Positions 8,725-19,174 are shown, counted from the first letter of the stretch. The stretch: 64,000 nt of DNA from Chromatiaceae bacterium (GCA_024235175.1 JACKMX010000004.1:754170-818169); one strand, 5' to 3'. Program-made: numbers and translations. Notes: generated from the letters alone by a model not told the origin.

Positions 8725-8849
8725 ACTTAGACGACTCCGTGTCTACCTGGCGCAGTTCAAACTAAGCGGGAAATAGCAGGTTGACGGATTGCCACAGAGC
8801 ACTTGCAGTTCAGTGGCTCTGACACCATGCCAAGCTCAGTTTTTGTCTC

Positions 8850-8905
8850 ATGGTATCGATGTCTGCTGCCTTGCTACACGCAAGATATACCATGAAAAAT
8901 ACCAT
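8850..8905. repeat. ATACCAT motifs between the island and guaA
   Basis: ATGGTAT at 8850-8856 and the 19-base ATACCATGAAAAATACCAT at 8887-8905 repeat the motifs seen at 5946-6255. They lie about 70-125 bases from the guaA stop, where arm-type recombinase sites next to an attachment core would be expected. The rest of 8725-8974 is AT-rich and holds no gene I can see. Confidence 0.5.
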
Positions 8906-8974
8906 TGATGATGTAGATTATATTATTAATTTGATTGTTTTTATTTTTATATTTCAATAGGTTATAAATTTCCG

Positions 8975-10552
8975 TCACTCCCACTCAATGGTAGCCGGAG
9001 GTTTGCCCGAAATATCGTAGGCGACGCGTGAGATGCCTTTCACTTCGTTAATGATACGGCGTGACACCAGCTCCAGAAATTCGAACGATAGATGGGCAAA
9101 ACGGGCGGTCATGAAATCGACCGTCTCCACAGCGCGCAGCGACACCACATATTCGTAGCGGCGCGCGTCGCCTACCACACCGACCGATTTGACCGGCAAA
9201 AACACCGCGAAAGCCTGGCTCACATTGTCGTAAAGATTGTGCCGGCGCAGCTCCTCGATGAAGATGTGGTCGGCTCTGCGCAGCAGGTCGGCGAACTCTT
9301 TCCTCACCTCGCCGAGAATTCGCACACCCAGGCCCGGTCCGGGGAACGGGTGGCGGTAGACCATTTCGTAAGGCAGTCCCAGCTCCACGCCGATCTTGCG
9401 TACCTCGTCCTTGAACAGCTCGCGCAGCGGCTCGATCAGTGCGAGCTTCATATATTCCGGCAGACCACCGACATTGTGGTGCGACTTGATCACATGCGCC
9501 TTTCCCGATTTGGCGCCGGCGGATTCGATCACATCAGGGTATATGGTGCCTTGGGCAAGATATTTAACCCCGTCCAATTTAGCCGCCTCTTCCTCAAAGA
9601 TCTCAACGAAAAGATTGCCAATGATCTTGCGCTTTTTCTCCGGGTCGGCCTCGCCTGCCAGCGCGTTCAGAAAACGCTGCTCGGCATCAACCCGGATCAC
9701 CTTTACACCCATGTGCTCGGCGAAAGTCGCCATCACCTGGTTGCCCTCATGCAGACGCAGAAGACCATTGTCGACGAAGACACAGGTGAGCTGATCGCCG
9801 ATCGCGCGGTGCAGCAGCGCCGCCACCACCGAGGAGTCGACACCGCCGGAGAGACCGAGCAGCACCCGACCTGTGCCCACCTCTTTCCGAACATACGCAA
9901 TGCTGTCTTCGATGATCTGTCCCGGCGTCCACAGCGCTTCACAACCGCAGATGGGAAACAGAAAATGCTCGATAATGCGCTGCCCCTGCCGCGTGTGCGT
10001 CACTTCGGGGTGGAACTGGATGCCATAGAATGCGCGCTCCTCGTCCGCCATGCCGGCCAATGGGGCGTTGTCTGTTTCTGCGATCACATGAAATCCCGGC
10101 GGCAGCTCCTCCACCCGGTCACCGTGGCTCATCCAGACATCGAGCATGCCGTAACCCTCGGGCGTGGTGTGATCCTCGATATCCTTCAGCAGCTTCGAGT
10201 GGCTGCGTGCACGCACCTGCGCATAGCCGTATTCGTGGGCTTCTGAGGTTGCCACCCTGCCGCCCAGCTGGGCTGCCATCGCCTGCATGCCGTAGCAGAT
10301 GCCTAGCACCGGCACCCCCAGCTCGAACACCTGTTGCGGTATGCGTGGGGTGTCGGCGGCGGTGACCGTCTCCGGGCCTCCGGAAAGAATAATCCCGGAG
10401 GGCTTTTTCTCTTCTATCGCATCTTGGCAGTTGTCGTAGGGCCAGATCTCGCAATAGACGCCGGCTTCGCGTACGCGGCGCGCAATCAGCTGGGTGTATT
10501 GAGAACCGAAATCAAGTATCAGGATATGATGGGCATGAATGTCTTTGTTCAT
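8975..10552 (-). CDS. guaA: GMP synthase (glutamine-hydrolysing)
   Basis: The enzyme converts XMP, ATP and glutamine to GMP in the cytoplasm. The 525-residue length equals the usual bacterial enzyme. The class I glutamine amidotransferase domain has the nucleophile in GICYGMQ (Cys86) and the His/Glu pair in IQFHPEVTH near residue 181. The synthetase domain has the P-loop [10 protein letters not shown] near 233-242 and ends in the dimerisation region, ATIEWE. The ATG beginning [11 protein letters not shown] was chosen over in-frame upstream codons because it restores family length. It lies downstream of guaB with 165 bases and a palindromic repeat between them. Its last codons are duplicated at 6166, consistent with use of the gene end as an integration site that leaves the gene intact. 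Confidence 0.97.
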   Translation of the reverse strand: MNKDIHAHHILILDFGSQYTQLIARRVREAGVYCEIWPYDNCQDAIEEKKPSGIILSGGPETVTAADTPRIPQQVFELGVPVLGICYGMQAMAAQLGGRVATSEAHEYGYAQVRARSHSKLLKDIEDHTTPEGYGMLDVWMSHGDRVEELPPGFHVIAETDNAPLAGMADEERAFYGIQFHPEVTHTRQGQRIIEHFLFPICGCEALWTPGQIIEDSIAYVRKEVGTGRVLLGLSGGVDSSVVAALLHRAIGDQLTCVFVDNGLLRLHEGNQVMATFAEHMGVKVIRVDAEQRFLNALAGEADPEKKRKIIGNLFVEIFEEEAAKLDGVKYLAQGTIYPDVIESAGAKSGKAHVIKSHHNVGGLPEYMKLALIEPLRELFKDEVRKIGVELGLPYEMVYRHPFPGPGLGVRILGEVRKEFADLLRRADHIFIEELRRHNLYDNVSQAFAVFLPVKSVGVVGDARRYEYVVSLRAVETVDFMTARFAHLSFEFLELVSRRIINEVKGISRVAYDISGKPPATIEWE

Positions 10553-10625
10553 GGTAACTACTCGCACCCTTTGGGTTATAAGCAATGCATGTCGAATTAG
10601 TGATAGTACAATGCGAGAACTGGCA

Positions 10626-10708
10626 GTAAGGGCTGAGGGCCAAGGGCCTAGGAAAAACCGATTGCAGCTGCTCTTGATCCTCGGCCCTTGGCCCTAGGCC
10701 CTAGGCTC
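10626..10708. repeat. Palindromic GGGCC-rich intergenic repeat, copy 1
   Basis: Between guaB and guaA lies an imperfect palindrome. A left arm like AGGGCTGAGGGCCAAGGGCC and a right arm like GGCCCTTGGCCCTAGGCC flank a spacer containing AAAACCGATTGCAGCTGCTC. The same arms and, in inverted orientation, nearly the same spacer recur at 61236-61314; related arms occur at 33571-33672. It behaves like a REP/BIME-type repeat and could form a stable hairpin in the transcript. Confidence 0.75.
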
Positions 10709-10717
10709 TCATCGCCG

Positions 10718-12184
<1,467 letters not shown>

Positions 12185-12413
12185 AATCGGTATTCCCAAT
12201 GCTGAAGAAGGGTTGGTCGGCACCCGGAAGCAAATTTTCCGGGCTATACCGCCTGATTCATGGCGATGCTTCTGGCCGGTACCGGTGCCAGAGAGTGAAA
12301 CCTATATTAACGCAGGCGGGTAAAACGAGTGATTATAAAATTTGCGGCTGTCAAGGTAAACTGGAAACAGCTGTCTTTTGCCCATCAGGCCTGCAAAACC
12401 ATAGAATTCAGAT

Positions 12414-13775
12414 ATGAAAGATGAGGTATTTGAGGAGCTCTCTCAGCGCGACATACTGACCGTCAGCCGACTCAATTCAGAGGTCAGGTCGGTATTGGAG
12501 GGCAGTTTTCCGCTGCTCTGGGTGGAGGGGGAGATATCCAATCTCGCCCAGCCGACGTCGGGCCATATCTACTTTACCCTGAAAGACCGCCATGCACAGG
12601 TGCGCTGCGCCATGTTCCGCCTGAAACGGCAGCGCCTGAGATTTCTGCCGGAGAATGGCAGCCAGGTTCTGCTGCGATGCAGAGTGGGGCTCTACGAGAG
12701 CCGCGGAGAGTTCCAGCTCATGGTGGAACATATGGAACCCGCCGGCGATGGGGCGCTTCGGCAGGCTTTCGAAGCACTCAAGGAGAAACTTGCCGGTGAA
12801 GGCCTGTTCGACGTTGATTATAAAAAACCGCTGCCCGAATATCCCAGACAGATAGGCGTTATCACCTCTCCAACGGGTGCTGCGGTACGCGATATTCTGC
12901 ATGTACTGGAACGGCGATTTCCGGCAGCCGGTGTGGTGCTTTACCCGGTTCAGGTTCAGGGCGAGACAGCAGCCTCGGAGATCGAGGCGATGATCAGACT
13001 CGCTGACCATCGTGCTGAGTGTGATCTGCTGATCCTCACCCGCGGCGGCGGCTCGCTGGAGGATCTGGCTGCATTCAACGATGAACGGGTTGCCCGCGCG
13101 ATACACGCGGCAACTCTGCCTATAGTCTCTGCAGTCGGGCACGAGATCGACTTTACCATTGCCGACTTTGTCGCCGACCGGCGCGCAGCCACCCCTTCAG
13201 CTGCCGCCGAACTGGTAACCCCGGATCGGCTTGATTTGGATAATCGGATCACATCTCTCTCCGGCCGGCTGTCACGGCAGATTCAGCAAGGCTTGGAAAA
13301 GCACCGGTCGGCACTGCAAGCAGTCGACAGGCGCTTGAACCACTCGCATCCGGGAAAGAGGGTAATGCAGTGGCAGCAGCGTCTGGATGAACTTCAACAA
13401 CGGTTGTATCAGGCTATCAATAACGATCAGCGCCATCGGAACGCCCTGTTGAATACACTGGCGGCCAGAATCACTGCTGCCACGCCAAAACATGAACTTC
13501 GGCGGATCAGCCAGCATACTGAGTCGCTGTATAAAAGATTGGTCTACGCCATTGAGTCCCTGTTCGGCCGGCGGCACCAACATTTGGCGCAGACGGCTGG
13601 AAATCTGCATGCACTGAGTCCATTGGCCACACTGCAGCGTGGTTATTCGATAACCCGGCGCATCCAGCATGGCAGTGTTATCCATGACGCAGCGGAAGTG
13701 AAGCCTGGCGAACGGGTGGAGACCCTGTTGTCACACGGCCGTCTGATCTGTGAAGTAATCAGCGTTTCCGATTAA
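12414..13775 (+). CDS. xseA: Exodeoxyribonuclease VII large subunit
   Basis: A 453-residue protein with the N-terminal OB fold (LNSEVRSVLEGSFPLLWVEG, then HIYFTLKDRHAQVRCAMF), the catalytic core (GVITSPTGAAVRDILHVL near residues 148-165, then LILTRGGGSLEDLAAFND near 205-222, and VGHEIDFTIADFVADRRAATPSAAAE split over 240-266) and a coiled-coil C-terminal part. With XseB it degrades single-stranded DNA in the cytoplasm. Divergent from guaB. Its last 19 codons, together with the overlapping antisense end of der, form a sequence that recurs at 19.2 and 25.2 kb, so this 3' end is the left border of an inserted block. Confidence 0.95.
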   Translation: MKDEVFEELSQRDILTVSRLNSEVRSVLEGSFPLLWVEGEISNLAQPTSGHIYFTLKDRHAQVRCAMFRLKRQRLRFLPENGSQVLLRCRVGLYESRGEFQLMVEHMEPAGDGALRQAFEALKEKLAGEGLFDVDYKKPLPEYPRQIGVITSPTGAAVRDILHVLERRFPAAGVVLYPVQVQGETAASEIEAMIRLADHRAECDLLILTRGGGSLEDLAAFNDERVARAIHAATLPIVSAVGHEIDFTIADFVADRRAATPSAAAELVTPDRLDLDNRITSLSGRLSRQIQQGLEKHRSALQAVDRRLNHSHPGKRVMQWQQRLDELQQRLYQAINNDQRHRNALLNTLAARITAATPKHELRRISQHTESLYKRLVYAIESLFGRRHQHLAQTAGNLHALSPLATLQRGYSITRRIQHGSVIHDAAEVKPGERVETLLSHGRLICEVISVSD

Positions 13776-13814
13776 CGAAACGCTTGAGCCGCGGGCGCTT
13801 GCGCAGCTGACGCT
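13716..13814. repeat. xseA/der 3'-3' junction, copy A
   Basis: The plus strand holds the real end of xseA (ending VISVSD). The minus strand holds a relic of the der C-terminus, readable as KRQLRKRPRLKRFVNRKR before a stop that overlaps the xseA end. Relative to the intact der end near 25.25 kb it has diverged at several positions. No functional der gene follows here. Confidence 0.8.
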
Positions 13815-13878
13815 TGACGAAAAAGGTCGGCAGGGTCGAAAAAGTGATGGAGGGATTAAAATTAATTCCCTCTGTCAC

Positions 13879-14042
13879 GAATGGCACTTACTTAACAATA
13901 ATCGTCGAGAAGTCGACTTGCCGAAACAGGTCATTTCTTCCGGAAAACGCCGTAAATACGTCCATGTAGGCTCGACAGTGGCATCCATGCCACTGACGTT
14001 TCCTCCAGAAACAACCCGTATCGGCTTAAATAAGTGCCATTC
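13879..14042. mobile_element. MITE-like element of 164 bp
   Basis: Seventeen-base terminal inverted repeats, GAATGGCACTTACTTAA (13879-13895) and TTAAATAAGTGCCATTC (14026-14042), differ at one position. Inside is a perfect hairpin, AGTGGCAT/ATGCCACT around CC, near 13977-13994. No coding frame is present. The structure is that of a non-autonomous element moved by a transposase encoded elsewhere. I saw no target duplication. It fills most of the gap between xseA and the ovothiol operon. Confidence 0.6.
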
Positions 14043-14066
14043 CCCTCTTCACCTTTTCACTACAAC

Positions 14067-15245
14067 TCAGTCCAGCCAATCCAGCAGAAATTGAAAAGCC
14101 CGGGGAAAATCATCGCGGCCGAAGCCTATCCTGAAATGAGACGGTCCCTGCAAAAAACAGGAACCCGGCACGATGTTCACACCGGTTTCATTGAGCAGCC
14201 GCCTGGCAAATTCCAGGGCGGACATCTGCCCGGTCAGGCCGGGATAGGCAATACAACCAGCCCTGGGTGCATACCATTGAATTCTCGGACTCAAGCGGTC
14301 AAGGTTGTTACGGATCAGCGTCAGATTGGCCGCGATACGCTGCCGATGTGCCTGCAACAGCTCCTCCTGGTGGTTTAATGCGATCCCGGCAAGCAGCTCA
14401 TCCGCCCTGCCGTTGCAGACGGAGAGAAAGAGTTTGATTTGCAACATTCGCTGCAGCAGTTTCGTATCCCGGCAGGCGATCCATCCCACCCTGACACCAC
14501 CCAGGCCGAATGGCTTGGAGATCACCCCCAGGCTGATGCCCCTCTCATACTCGGACACCGCCCCCGGTAACCGTACGGCAGGGTCGTGCTCCATACCGCG
14601 GAAAACCTCGTCGGACAACAGCCAGCAACCCTGTCTGCTACAGGCGGCGACGATCTCTGCAAAATCGGCCTTGCTCACCGTTTGCCCGGTGGGATTATGG
14701 GGAAAATTGACCGTTGCCACGCGGGTATCGTCCGTCAGCCTCTCGAACCACTGACCGAGATCGAAACGCCAGGCATCCTTTCCCAGCTGCATCGGCACCC
14801 GTTCGACGTCCGCACCTATGGCCTGCGGGACGATGACCAACGGTTCGAACGCAGGCGTGATGACCTGCACTCTGTCGCCGGCTGCCAACAGCGCATGATA
14901 GGCGATGAAGATCGCCTCCTGGGCCCCGGCGGTGACCAGGATGTTTTCCGTCCCCAGTCCGCGATAGGCGGCGCAGATCCTCTCCCTCAGGCTGACATCC
15001 CCCTGGTTGGGCGAATAATTCAGGGGGAAATCCCGCCACTGCTTCAGCTCGTCTTCCGTAGCGAGCGCCAGCAGTTCCCTGAGTTCCAATGGTTCAGGCG
15101 CCGAGGCTCCCATGATGTAGCGGGTAGCGGCTGCTGACTGCAGCTGATAGCGGCCCAGTTCGTAGTCAGGAAAAATCATAGGTGTTGGAAAACTCGTTAC
15201 GGGCTCTTCACGACCGCAGCTGGCGAAAACAGGATTATCGGACAC
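14067..15245 (-). CDS. ovoB: PLP-dependent aminotransferase-fold enzyme, probable OvoB C-S lyase
   Basis: A 392-residue fold-type I PLP enzyme. It has the substrate/cofactor segment TAGAQEAIFIAYHAL near residues 100-114, NFPHNPTGQTVSKADF near 179-194 with the conserved Asn, LLSDEVFRGM near 208-217 with the Asp that contacts PLP, and the Schiff-base Lys in ISKPFGLGGVRVGW near 242-255. Its start overlaps the end of ovoA by 11 bases, so the two are translationally linked. OvoB cleaves the 5-histidylcysteine sulfoxide made by OvoA to give 5-thiohistidine. The family is not distinguishable by motif alone from ordinary class I aminotransferases, so the specific name rests on operon context. Confidence 0.65.
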   Translation of the reverse strand: MSDNPVFASCGREEPVTSFPTPMIFPDYELGRYQLQSAAATRYIMGASAPEPLELRELLALATEDELKQWRDFPLNYSPNQGDVSLRERICAAYRGLGTENILVTAGAQEAIFIAYHALLAAGDRVQVITPAFEPLVIVPQAIGADVERVPMQLGKDAWRFDLGQWFERLTDDTRVATVNFPHNPTGQTVSKADFAEIVAACSRQGCWLLSDEVFRGMEHDPAVRLPGAVSEYERGISLGVISKPFGLGGVRVGWIACRDTKLLQRMLQIKLFLSVCNGRADELLAGIALNHQEELLQAHRQRIAANLTLIRNNLDRLSPRIQWYAPRAGCIAYPGLTGQMSALEFARRLLNETGVNIVPGSCFLQGPSHFRIGFGRDDFPRAFQFLLDWLD

Positions 15246-17418
15246 GCAAACGCCAGACCGTCAGTTCCGACAATGTGTGCTGAAACTTCCTCCGGGTCTC
15301 GCGGATGACGAAGGGTAGGTCCTTAGGTTCACCGACCAGCTCGAAATGGCTGCCCAGCACCTCTTTCAGGCCATCCAGGCTGGTGAAGTTTTCACCCACC
15401 TGGTCCTTGAACCCACCCAGCCACTCCTGCTTCTCGGTAAACTCCTCCAGCCAGGTATAGGGCGACGCCAGGATTAACAGTCCACCCGGGCGCATGCGCC
15501 CGTGAATCATGCCGAGGAAACGGCGGGGCGAATAGAGCCGGTCTATCAGGTTGCCGGCAAACACCAGGTCGTAGCCGCTGTACTTCTCGTTCAGGTTGCA
15601 GGCGTCCGCCTGCATGAAACGGCAGCGTCCGGCATTCCCGGAGAGGCTGAGTTCGCTCATCCGGATCTCGCGGAAACTGACCAGGTCGCCCTCGTCCCGG
15701 ATGCGGTAGCGCCTGATCCCTCTCTGCTGCAGCTCCACGGCCGAGGAGATGAAGCGGGCGGAGAAATCGAGGGCATCCACGTGGCCGAAGTGGCCGGCCA
15801 GCTCGAAGGCGCTGCGGCCCACCGCGCAGCCGATGTCGAGGGCCCTGCTGTTTTCCCCCGCGATACCCGCCTGTTGCGCCCGTTCGATACAGATCTGCGC
15901 GCATGCCCTGGCAAAGTTCGCTACACCAAAGTGTTCATCACCGTAGTGGAATTCCAGGTACTGGGATACCAGTTCATCCGATTCGTAGGGGTTGGATTCG
16001 ATCTCGGGTTCCACATTGGATTCGATATAGCGAAAGCCGGCATGCTGGAAAAAGTGCCTGCGGAATGCGTAGCGCGACTCCCTGATCGCGTAGTTGCCCG
16101 TGGAGATGAAACAGCCGCCTTTGATCAGATTGTGCTTGCCGTCGAAGGTCGGAGTGGAAAAGTCGTCATAGACTGGGTGGACCCTGAACCCGGGATAAGC
16201 GTCGATCGGGGTCTCGGTCCATTGCCAGACATTGCCGATGACATCGTAGAACTCGCTGCCATCCGCCGCCGGGGCCTTGAACCGGTTCACCGGGCAGGCC
16301 GACGCCCAGTATTCCAGGTTGATGTTGCCAGGTGCCTGGCTCCAGTCGGGCTGGTCTGTCCCGATGGCGTTGCGCAGGCAGTACCATTCGGCCTCGGTCG
16401 GCAGGCGGATGCTCTTTCCCGTCTGCGCCGACTTCCAGTTGCAGAAGGCCTTGGCCTCCAGGTAGTTCACGTCCACCGGCCAGTCCCAGGGCATGTCGAT
16501 GACCCGGGTCATGCTGCGGTAGCGGTAACCATCGCCGGCGGCGACCCAGAATTCGGGATGGATGGCACGGGTGAACTGACGCCACTGCCAGCCCTCCTCG
16601 GTCCAGTACGCCTCGGTTGCATAGCCACCCTGCCGAACGAAGGCCAGGTACTCGCCGTTTGAGACCAGGTATTGGCTGGCCAGGTAATCTTTGACCTCGA
16701 CATCCTGCCCGCCGTATTCGTTGTCCCAGCCGTAGAGCCGGTCGTCGTGCGGCTTGCCCAGCCGCAAATGCCTCCCCTTGACCGGCAGCAGCCGGTTGAC
16801 CGGGAAATCGGCGCTCATCTGTTCACATTCGGGGAACAGGGCGTCAGGCCGCACCAGCTCGATCGGCAACTGCCGTATCAGCACGGAGGTGGTCTCCAGG
16901 TGAATCCGTTCATGCTCGATTCCCATCATGACGATCCACATCGGGTCATCCCAGCCCACCGGCAGGGAGATCGGGGCGTGCATGACAAAGTCGTCGACCA
17001 GCTCGCGCACCCGGTCGCGGTACGCCTTCACCTGCCGCGGTGTCGGCCAGTGGTAGCTGGATTCGTCGAGATCGTCCCAGGACATCTCGTCCACGCCGAT
17101 CGCCAGCATCGATTCCAGCGCTGAATCGAGCCGTTCGGGGATCAGCTTGGCGACGTGCAGCTTGTTGATGAAGAAGACCGCCGTGTGGCCGTAGTAGAAG
17201 ATCAGCGGGTGGCGCAGCGGCGTCGCCCGGGCGTAGAACGCCTCGTCCCCGACCAGGCAGTCGAAGATGCGCTCGTACAGGGTAAAGGTCTTGTGGAAGT
17301 AATCGCGGATCTCGAGCCGCTTTGCTTCGATGTCCTCTCCGGTGAGCAGTACGGAGCGGGTTACCCGCAGGTCGTCATCGGAGAGCTTGAGCGCTATTTT
17401 GGCCGGATTGGTCTTCAT
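15235..17418 (-). CDS. ovoA: OvoA: 5-histidylcysteine sulfoxide synthase / mercaptohistidine N-methyltransferase
   Basis: The 727-residue protein has the full OvoA architecture. The N-terminal DinB-like domain carries the iron-binding HxxxHxE motif (H169, H173, E175 in GIEHERIHLE) and a further His in YYGHTAV (H78). The central FGE-like domain spans about 215-465 (LPTEAEWYCLRNAIG near 339-353, IGNVWQWTETP near 394-404, LIKGGCF near 431-437). The C-terminal class I SAM methyltransferase has motif I ALDIGCAVGRSAFEL near 526-540. OvoA couples cysteine to the histidine C5 with oxygen, then methylates the mercaptohistidine to make ovothiol, a low-molecular-weight antioxidant. The C-terminal methyltransferase and the length separate it from EgtB of ergothioneine synthesis. 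Confidence 0.9.
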   Translation of the reverse strand: MKTNPAKIALKLSDDDLRVTRSVLLTGEDIEAKRLEIRDYFHKTFTLYERIFDCLVGDEAFYARATPLRHPLIFYYGHTAVFFINKLHVAKLIPERLDSALESMLAIGVDEMSWDDLDESSYHWPTPRQVKAYRDRVRELVDDFVMHAPISLPVGWDDPMWIVMMGIEHERIHLETTSVLIRQLPIELVRPDALFPECEQMSADFPVNRLLPVKGRHLRLGKPHDDRLYGWDNEYGGQDVEVKDYLASQYLVSNGEYLAFVRQGGYATEAYWTEEGWQWRQFTRAIHPEFWVAAGDGYRYRSMTRVIDMPWDWPVDVNYLEAKAFCNWKSAQTGKSIRLPTEAEWYCLRNAIGTDQPDWSQAPGNINLEYWASACPVNRFKAPAADGSEFYDVIGNVWQWTETPIDAYPGFRVHPVYDDFSTPTFDGKHNLIKGGCFISTGNYAIRESRYAFRRHFFQHAGFRYIESNVEPEIESNPYESDELVSQYLEFHYGDEHFGVANFARACAQICIERAQQAGIAGENSRALDIGCAVGRSAFELAGHFGHVDALDFSARFISSAVELQQRGIRRYRIRDEGDLVSFREIRMSELSLSGNAGRCRFMQADACNLNEKYSGYDLVFAGNLIDRLYSPRRFLGMIHGRMRPGGLLILASPYTWLEEFTEKQEWLGGFKDQVGENFTSLDGLKEVLGSHFELVGEPKDLPFVIRETRRKFQHTLSELTVWRLRVR

Positions 17419-17572
17419 CTAATGATTTTCACTCTTCGTACCCGGTTAAGTCGGAAGACTGTGACGCTACGCTATCATCCCGCAGGCAGCAAGCCGCTGA
17501 CACGCCATTATCGGGGTTTAATGTAGTTCCTTGATTATGGTTGACGATCTGCAATTGATCCGGATGAGGCTG

Positions 17573-18268
17573 TCAGTCCGGTTTACGGTAACAGGCGAAA
17601 AAATGCGGCACCGGCGGCTCCTGGTCATCATCGTAGGCGATGAAAAGGACCTCCTCCAGGTTGCCCGCCCGTCTGAAGCCATCGATCTCATCCCGGTCCA
17701 GCGGCAGTGGTACGGCATCCGTCAGCTCACCCCGGTTGCGGCTGCGGCAGGAGACCAGGATATTGCCGCCCGGGGCCATCAAAGAGATCATGGCGTCCCG
17801 TGCCCGGGTGCGGTATGCGCCCGGCAACACCTGGATAGTGTTGCACTCGTAGACCAAGTCGTAGGCTTCGCGCCACGCTGGGGGGTAAGCAAACAGATCG
17901 GCCACCAGGTAGTCCACCCTGCTCTCCCGATAGCACTGTCTGCATAGATCGATTGCGGCCGGGGAGATGTCGAACGCGGTCACCTGATACCCGTGGGCCG
18001 ACAGGGCCTCGGCATCGTCACCCACGCCGCAACCGACTGCGATCGCACGTTTACCGGCAGCATTGGCTTCATGCTTCATCATCCAATCGAGCAGATAGGG
18101 ATTGGGTTGCAGGTCGGCCCAGAAGACCTTCGTGTGATCCCCTCGCGCCCCCTTGTAGAGGGCCTCGAACCAGCCCAGGGGATCGCCCCTCTCCTGATAG
18201 GATTTCACCCAGTCCCGGTACGTCTCCGGATCATAAATGTACTCGTCTTTATTGTCGTTCATGGTCAA
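17573..18268 (-). CDS. Class I SAM-dependent methyltransferase (TPMT-like)
   Basis: A 231-residue methyltransferase. Motif I is AIAVGCGVGDDAEALSAHGY near residues 75-94, the acidic end of strand 2 is VTAFDISPAAI near 96-106, and motif IV is YDLVYECNTIQVL near 137-149. The Trp-rich N-terminus (DPLGWFEALYKG, VFWADLQPNPYL) resembles the thiopurine methyltransferase-like group. It is on the same strand and 154 bases upstream of ovoA. Since OvoA has its own methyltransferase domain, this protein could act on a related thiol or on an unrelated small molecule; the substrate is unknown. Confidence 0.8.
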   Translation of the reverse strand: MTMNDNKDEYIYDPETYRDWVKSYQERGDPLGWFEALYKGARGDHTKVFWADLQPNPYLLDWMMKHEANAAGKRAIAVGCGVGDDAEALSAHGYQVTAFDISPAAIDLCRQCYRESRVDYLVADLFAYPPAWREAYDLVYECNTIQVLPGAYRTRARDAMISLMAPGGNILVSCRSRNRGELTDAVPLPLDRDEIDGFRRAGNLEEVLFIAYDDDQEPPVPHFFACYRKPD

Positions 18269-18521
18269 ACATGGCTGGTATTGCTACCATCATTGGCAGT
18301 ACTTCGCCTGTTTCCCATCATCCATTGCAAACCTTTTAAAACGCTAACCTATTAATCTATATAGCCCAACCCCTGAAGGTCTTCACTACACGTGGGTAGC
18401 GGCTTGTGTCTGATTAGCAGTGTTCTTCAGCGGCGGCTGAATGCAGTAACCAGCCTGGTTGACTTACTTGATTTCATTGCATATGCTCAGACATATGCCT
18501 TTTAAACCAGAGGATACCCAA

Positions 18522-18764
18522 ATGTCAACTTCTGAGCGCCATGTACGCCTCTTTCGCAACGGGCGCAATCAGGCACTGCGCATCCCTCGCGAATTTGAGC
18601 TGGAAGGCGAGGAAGCGCTCATCCACAAGGAGGGTGACCGACTAATCGTAGAGCCGATTCGTAAAGGCAGACTGCTGGCACTGCTAGCCACTCTGCCCCC
18701 CCTGGCTGAACCCTTCCCCGATATAGATGATGACCTGCCTCCAGTGGATGACGTGCTGTTATGA
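18522..18764 (+). CDS. vapB: VapB-type antitoxin
   Basis: Taking the ATG at 18522 with AGAGGA about 10 bases upstream gives 80 residues. These have an AbrB/SpoVT-like swapped-hairpin N-terminus (VRLFRNGRNQALRIPREFEL, residues 8-27) and an acidic Pro-rich tail (PDIDDDLPPVDDVLL) suited to wrapping the toxin. VapB binds operator DNA and blocks VapC. Its stop overlaps the vapC start (ATGA). An in-frame extension to 18459 exists but lacks a ribosome site. Located just before the second xseA/der junction copy. Confidence 0.88.
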   Translation: MSTSERHVRLFRNGRNQALRIPREFELEGEEALIHKEGDRLIVEPIRKGRLLALLATLPPLAEPFPDIDDDLPPVDDVLL

Positions 18765-19174
18765 GCGCATCGCTCGCGTATCTACTGGATACCAACATCC
18801 TGTCCGATCTTGTCCGCAATCCGCAAGGCGTTATAGCAGCAAAGATCGCCAAGGCAGGCGAGGATACTGTCTGCACCAGCATCATTGCAGCCGCAGCACT
18901 CCGCTATGGCGCTATCAAGTCAAACTCTGCAAAACTTGCAGAACGCATTGACTTGATCCTCTCGGCACTGGAAATCCTGCCACTGGAAACACCCGCCGAC
19001 CACCGGTACGCAGCGTTACGTCATCACCTCACACGTCAGGGAACACCCATAGGGCCGAATGATCTTCTGATTGCTGCACATGCTCTCGCAAATGACCTTA
19101 CGGTTATAACCGCCAACGTCGCGGAATTCTCCCGGGTGCCAGGACTGAAAATTGAAAACTGGCTACAGGCATAG
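18761..19174 (+). CDS. vapC: VapC-type PIN-domain ribonuclease toxin
   Basis: A 137-residue PIN domain. The first acidic residue is in YLLDTNILSDLV near position 10. A second region is TSIIAAAALRYGA near 39-51, where most VapCs have a Glu; here Ala replaces the usual SEL/SE motif. The Asp of PIGPNDLLIAAHAL lies near 100, followed by TANVAEF near 117-123. VapC cuts initiator tRNA or rRNA in its family. The substitution of the usual Glu by Ala (IAAAALRYG instead of ISxxELxYG) may weaken catalysis, so activity is uncertain. Confidence 0.85.
   Translation: MSASLAYLLDTNILSDLVRNPQGVIAAKIAKAGEDTVCTSIIAAAALRYGAIKSNSAKLAERIDLILSALEILPLETPADHRYAALRHHLTRQGTPIGPNDLLIAAHALANDLTVITANVAEFSRVPGLKIENWLQA

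Noticed and set aside
9092..10246. Long open frame antisense to guaA
   Set aside because: It mirrors the codon structure of guaA, has no recognisable domain, and lies fully inside a certain gene.
13844..13877. Hairpin GTGATGGAGGGA/TCCCTCTGTCAC after xseA as a terminator
   Set aside because: The stem has two mismatches and no T-run follows on either strand, so I do not call it a terminator.
15502..16662. Long open frame antisense to ovoA
   Set aside because: Shadow frame of a GC-rich gene with intact motifs on the other strand.
14067..17418. Ergothioneine (EgtB/EgtD/EgtE) pathway for this operon
   Set aside because: The large protein has the C-terminal methyltransferase fused to the sulfoxide synthase and the HxxxHxE motif of OvoA. 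No EgtD-type histidine trimethyltransferase is present.
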